A program made the translations under genes and the position numbers. Below the pieces are notes generated by a model. The model was not told the origin of the DNA. It worked only from the letters and a program-made list of their open reading frames with translations, and did not search any database. A stretch of 64,000 nt of DNA from Desulfobacula sp. (lineage in GTDB: Bacteria > Desulfobacterota > Desulfobacteria > Desulfobacterales > Desulfobacteraceae), in assembly GCA_023701135.1 (NCBI GenBank), contig JAMPXP010000002.1, forward strand, positions 1-64,000. Direction: 5' to 3'. Position 1 is the stretch's first letter, and each line of letters begins with the position of its first letter. Below, piece by piece: positions 60,858 through 64,000 of the stretch.

Positions 60858-62780
60858 ATGGGAACCAAAAAAACACGTAAATTTAAAGCCGAAGTGCAGC
60901 AATTGCTGCACCTGATCATTAATTCATTGTATTCCAACCGGGAGATTTTTGTCCGGGAACTGGTTTCAAACGCCTCGGATGCCATTGATAAGGCCAGGTT
61001 CAAAGAGCAGACCCAGCCGGAACTGTTCAGCGAGGACAATGACTTCCATATCCGGCTTGTCCTTGATCCTGAGAAAAAAACCTTCCAGATCTCGGACAAC
61101 GGAATCGGTATGACCATGGATGAGGTCAATGAGAATATCGGCACCATTGCGCAGTCCGGAACGGCCGCATTTATGAAGGCCCTTGAAAATTCCAAGAAAG
61201 ACAATCTTCTGACGCCGGAACTCATCGGCCAGTTCGGGGTGGGTTTTTATTCGGCCTTTATTGTGGCGGACAAGGTGGTTCTCGAAACCCGGGCTGCGGG
61301 CGAAAAACTGGGGGTCCGCTGGGAATCCGACGGTAAGGGGTCCTATGCGGTGGAGGATATTGAAAAGGAAAAACGGGGCACTACCATCACCCTTTTCCTG
61401 AAAGAACAGGAAGAAGGGGATCAGGATTTTACGGAAGAATATACCATCCGCCAGATTGTTAAAAAGCATTCAGACTTTGTCAGCTATCCCATCATCATGA
61501 ATGTGGAAACCAGCGAACCCATCCCTGAAAATGAAATTATCAAGGATTCCAAGGGCAAACCCATCGGCGACACCTTCCGGAAAATCCGGAAGGACGAAAC
61601 CCTGAATTCCCGGAAGGCCATCTGGTCCAAGGCCAAGGAAGATGTCACCCAGGAAGAGCATGAAGAATTCTATAAACATATCAGCCACAACTGGGACAAA
61701 CCCCTGGAGATCATCCACAAGCGGTTCGAAGGGGTGACGGAATACGATGTCCTCATGTATCTGCCGTCCAAGGCCCCCTTTGACATGTTCCGGCCCGAGC
61801 GCAAGCATGGCATGCAACTTTACTGCAAACGCGTCTTTATCATGGATGACTGCAAGGAACTGCTGCCCGAATACCTGGGCTTTGTCCAGGGCATTGTGGA
61901 TGCGCCGGACCTGAACCTGAACGTCAGCCGGGAAATCCTCCAGGAAGACCGCCTGGTCCGGAATATCCGGAAAAACCTGGTGAAACAGATTTTTTCCGTC
62001 CTGGAAGGGATGGAAAAGGAAAAATACGAGGAATTTTATAATGAATTCGGCCAGGCCCTGAAAGCCGGTATTCCCACGGATTTTGAGAACAAGGAAAGAC
62101 TGGCGGCCCTTCTCAGATACAAGACCACCAAATCCGAGGGCAAATATGTCACCCTGGATGAATATATCGCCAATATGAAGGAAGGCCAGAAGGAAATCTA
62201 TTACCTGACCGGTGAAAACCTGACCTCCCTCATCAACTCCCCTCTGCTGGAATCCTTGAAAGCCAAGGATTATGAGGTTCTTCTCATGGTGGACCCCATT
62301 GACGAATGGGTGACCCAGTCTTTGTTTGAATACAAGGAAAAGAAATTGAAAAGTGCGGAAAAAGGGGACCTGGACCTGGATAAGGTGGATGATGCAAAGA
62401 AAAATGAATATTCGGCCCTCCTGTCCTTCCTGAAAGGCAAGCTGGAAGACAAGGTCAAGGATGTGGTGGTTTCCGCCAGGCTGACGGATTCCGTTTCCTG
62501 CCTGTCCGGCGATGCTTGGGGCATGAGCGCCTATATGGAGAAAATCCTCAAGGCCTCGGGCCAGAAGAGTCCGGAACAGAAACGGGTCATGGAAGTCAAT
62601 GTCAACCACCCGGTTCTGGCAAAAATGAAGACCATCTTTGAAACAGATACCACCAACCCGGTCCTCAAGGATTACAGCGAGCTTCTTTTGGACATTGCTG
62701 TCATCAGCGAAGGCGGGAAACTCGATAACCCGGCAAGATTCTCAAAGCAAATGGGGGATCTCATGGCCAAAAGCCTATGA
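60858..62780 (+). CDS. htpG: Molecular chaperone HtpG (Hsp90)
   Basis: Bacterial Hsp90, an ATP-dependent dimeric chaperone. ATG 60858 follows AGGAG by 6 bases and gives a 640-residue protein; a TTG 18 bases earlier is not used. The ATPase domain has [28 protein letters not shown] and [11 protein letters not shown]; the middle domain shows [17 protein letters not shown] and [18 protein letters not shown]; a C-terminal dimerisation domain follows. It overlaps rimO as ATGA, so the two are coexpressed. Confidence 0.97.
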   Translation: MGTKKTRKFKAEVQQLLHLIINSLYSNREIFVRELVSNASDAIDKARFKEQTQPELFSEDNDFHIRLVLDPEKKTFQISDNGIGMTMDEVNENIGTIAQSGTAAFMKALENSKKDNLLTPELIGQFGVGFYSAFIVADKVVLETRAAGEKLGVRWESDGKGSYAVEDIEKEKRGTTITLFLKEQEEGDQDFTEEYTIRQIVKKHSDFVSYPIIMNVETSEPIPENEIIKDSKGKPIGDTFRKIRKDETLNSRKAIWSKAKEDVTQEEHEEFYKHISHNWDKPLEIIHKRFEGVTEYDVLMYLPSKAPFDMFRPERKHGMQLYCKRVFIMDDCKELLPEYLGFVQGIVDAPDLNLNVSREILQEDRLVRNIRKNLVKQIFSVLEGMEKEKYEEFYNEFGQALKAGIPTDFENKERLAALLRYKTTKSEGKYVTLDEYIANMKEGQKEIYYLTGENLTSLINSPLLESLKAKDYEVLLMVDPIDEWVTQSLFEYKEKKLKSAEKGDLDLDKVDDAKKNEYSALLSFLKGKLEDKVKDVVVSARLTDSVSCLSGDAWGMSAYMEKILKASGQKSPEQKRVMEVNVNHPVLAKMKTIFETDTTNPVLKDYSELLLDIAVISEGGKLDNPARFSKQMGDLMAKSL

Positions 62781-64000
62781 TCGTCTTTCTTGAAACCCTG
62801 GGATGCTCCAGAAACCAGGTGGACAGCGAGATCATGCTGGGAAAGCTTTTGGCCAGGGGTCATACCCTGACCCCTGACCCGGCCCTGGCCGAGGTGATCA
62901 TTGTCAACACCTGCGGATTCATATCAACAGCCTCGGATGAGGCTGTTGATGTTATCCTGGAAATGGCGGAATACAAGAAAACCGGGGCCTGCAAGCGGCT
63001 CATCGCCACCGGGTGCCTGGCCCAGCGCTATAAGGATGACCCGGATCTGACGGCCACCCTGCCGGAAGTGGACGCCTTCCTCGGGACAGCCGCCTGCGAC
63101 GGTATCCTTGATGCCGTGGAAAGCAGAGAGGTAAGGGCCTTCACCCTTTTTCCCGATCCCAACCAAAGAGCCTTCCAGGATATGTCCGAACAGCGGGAAC
63201 TGCTTTCAGACCATTTTGCCTATGTCAAGGTGTCCGAAGGCTGCAACCGGCACTGCACCTATTGTATTATCCCGAAACTTCGGGGCGCCCAGCGATCAAG
63301 ACCCCTTGCCGATATTATAAAGGAATCAGAACGCCTGGTGGATCGAGGGGCAAAGGAAATCATCCTGACGGCTGAAAACACAACGGATTATGGCCGGGAC
63401 CTGAAAGACGGAACCGGGTTTGACCAGGTGCTGGCAGGGCTGGCCAGGGCTCTTGAAGATAAAAAGACCTGGGTCCGGTTTTTGTACACCCATCCGGAAA
63501 CCCTGTCGGAGCAAGTGATCCGGACGGTGAAAGCCCATAAGGCCATTGCGCCCTACTATGATGTTCCCATCCAGCATGCCTCCTCCCGCATGCTCAAAAA
63601 AATGGGGCGGCCCTATTCCCTTGAAGATCTTTATACCTTATTTGAAACCATAAAATGGATTGACCCGGAGGCAGCCCTCAGAACCACCCTGATTGTGGGA
63701 TTTCCCGGTGAAACCGAGGAGGATTTCAAGATCCTGATGAAATTCATCCGGGATATCCGGTTTGACCATCTGGGGGTATTCACCTATTCGGATTCGGAGG
63801 ATTTAAGCTCCCACCTGTTAAAGGACCATGTCCCAGCCGATATTGCTGAAATCCGCCATGACCGGATCATGGAAGCCCAGGCCAAGATCTCCCTGGCCAT
63901 TAATGAAGGGCACGTGGGAAAGATATTCGAAGTCCTGGTGGAAGAAAATCCAGAACCCGGGGTTTATATCGGCCGGACCCGGTTCCAGGCCCCGGAGGTG
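62777..64000 (+). CDS. rimO: Ribosomal protein S12 methylthiotransferase (3' end beyond window)
   Basis: RimO adds a methylthio group to an Asp of ribosomal protein S12, using two iron-sulfur clusters. The 408 codons present run from ATG 62777 without a stop to the window end. The N-terminal UPF0004 cluster uses Cys10 and Cys46 with ATGCLAQRY providing the third; the radical SAM motif is [14 protein letters not shown] with Cys156/160/163. [11 protein letters not shown] and [12 protein letters not shown] are RimO traits, and the TRAM tail is cut near its start. The paralogue MiaB differs at several of these positions. It overlaps htpG by 4 bases. Confidence 0.92.
   Translation, partial: MIVFLETLGCSRNQVDSEIMLGKLLARGHTLTPDPALAEVIIVNTCGFISTASDEAVDVILEMAEYKKTGACKRLIATGCLAQRYKDDPDLTATLPEVDAFLGTAACDGILDAVESREVRAFTLFPDPNQRAFQDMSEQRELLSDHFAYVKVSEGCNRHCTYCIIPKLRGAQRSRPLADIIKESERLVDRGAKEIILTAENTTDYGRDLKDGTGFDQVLAGLARALEDKKTWVRFLYTHPETLSEQVIRTVKAHKAIAPYYDVPIQHASSRMLKKMGRPYSLEDLYTLFETIKWIDPEAALRTTLIVGFPGETEEDFKILMKFIRDIRFDHLGVFTYSDSEDLSSHLLKDHVPADIAEIRHDRIMEAQAKISLAINEGHVGKIFEVLVEENPEPGVYIGRTRFQAPEV

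Noticed and set aside
61470-62609. Minus-strand open frame opposite htpG
   Set aside because: Antisense shadow; htpG is intact on the plus strand.
1-64000. CRISPR arrays, tRNA or rRNA genes, insertion sequences and prophage genes
   Set aside because: No repeat-spacer pattern, tRNA cloverleaf, transposase or phage protein was recognised in a read-through of both strands; short or degenerate copies could have been missed.

Overview
The window reads as a chromosomal segment of a Gram-negative anaerobe, most likely a sulfate-reducing Desulfobacterota (Desulfobacteraceae-like). This is inferred from gene content: a monofunctional Ni-CO dehydrogenase (cooS), a futalosine-pathway menaquinone gene (mqnD), lipobox and Sec signal sequences, NfeD/FloA, MetX/MetW, and compact same-strand runs with ATGA-type overlaps. 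I did no database search. No rRNA, tRNA, CRISPR array, insertion sequence or prophage was seen. The window is almost entirely coding and opens in the last codons of an unknown gene and closes inside rimO.

Layout. 1-11.5 kb (+): mqnD, tilS, ftsH, folP, a YbbR lipoprotein, coaX, a TIGR03790-type exported protein, a cyclic-nucleotide-binding patatin phospholipase and a MATE exporter. 11.5-15.2 kb (-): an SsuABC/TauABC/ThiXYZ-like ABC importer and a DacA-type carboxypeptidase with a near-consensus promoter. 15.4-18.9 kb (+): DUF945, a DUF2817 M14-like protein with a substituted zinc ligand, and a metallo-beta-lactamase (MBL) fold protein. 18.9-27.3 kb (-): a Cache sensor kinase, a polar amino-acid ABC operon whose 3' end carries a phosphoesterase and a ParB-Lrp fusion, and an M20 amidohydrolase. 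27.5-30.5 kb (+): an MBL-fold hydrolase and cooS. 30.5-34.9 kb (-): an M24 peptidase, a diguanylate cyclase, an RlmN/Cfr-family methyltransferase and a cupin. 35-40.3 kb (+): LysR regulator, BirA and a 1226-residue divergent pyruvate carboxylase ending in a zinc ribbon. 40.4-42.3 kb (-): a sphingosine-phosphate-lyase-like PLP enzyme and a universal stress protein. 42.4-46.6 kb (+): metY-metX-metW and an O-methyltransferase. 46.8-47.2 kb (-): HicBA toxin-antitoxin. 47.4-49.7 kb (+): AraC-alkyltransferase fusion overlapping a PLP decarboxylase. 49.7-58.3 kb: a membrane proteostasis island (below). 58.4-64 kb: MBL hydrolase, bile-acid-symporter-like transporter, htpG, rimO.

The most interesting region is 49.7-58.3 kb. 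A strong promoter drives a single-pass SPFH protein and, 16 bases later, a 1103-residue protein with two AAA+ modules and a C-terminal Lon-type protease domain whose Ser-Lys dyad is intact. Facing it is a second set: split-barrel flavoprotein, long NfeD with a ClpP-like serine protease, short NfeD, FloA flotillin and a one-helix protein. Two SPFH scaffolds and two different membrane-linked proteases therefore sit tail to tail. The first pair resembles HflKC-FtsH in logic but not in parts, and is the best candidate for an undescribed system.

Other points worth attention are the LysR-BirA-carboxylase locus, where the ligase lies next to its probable target and the target has a non-canonical MKQ biotin site; the missing diadenylate cyclase gene between folP and ybbR; and the S1P-lyase homologue. 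Many start codons were moved from the longest open frame to internal starts with good Shine-Dalgarno sequences; these are stated entry by entry.
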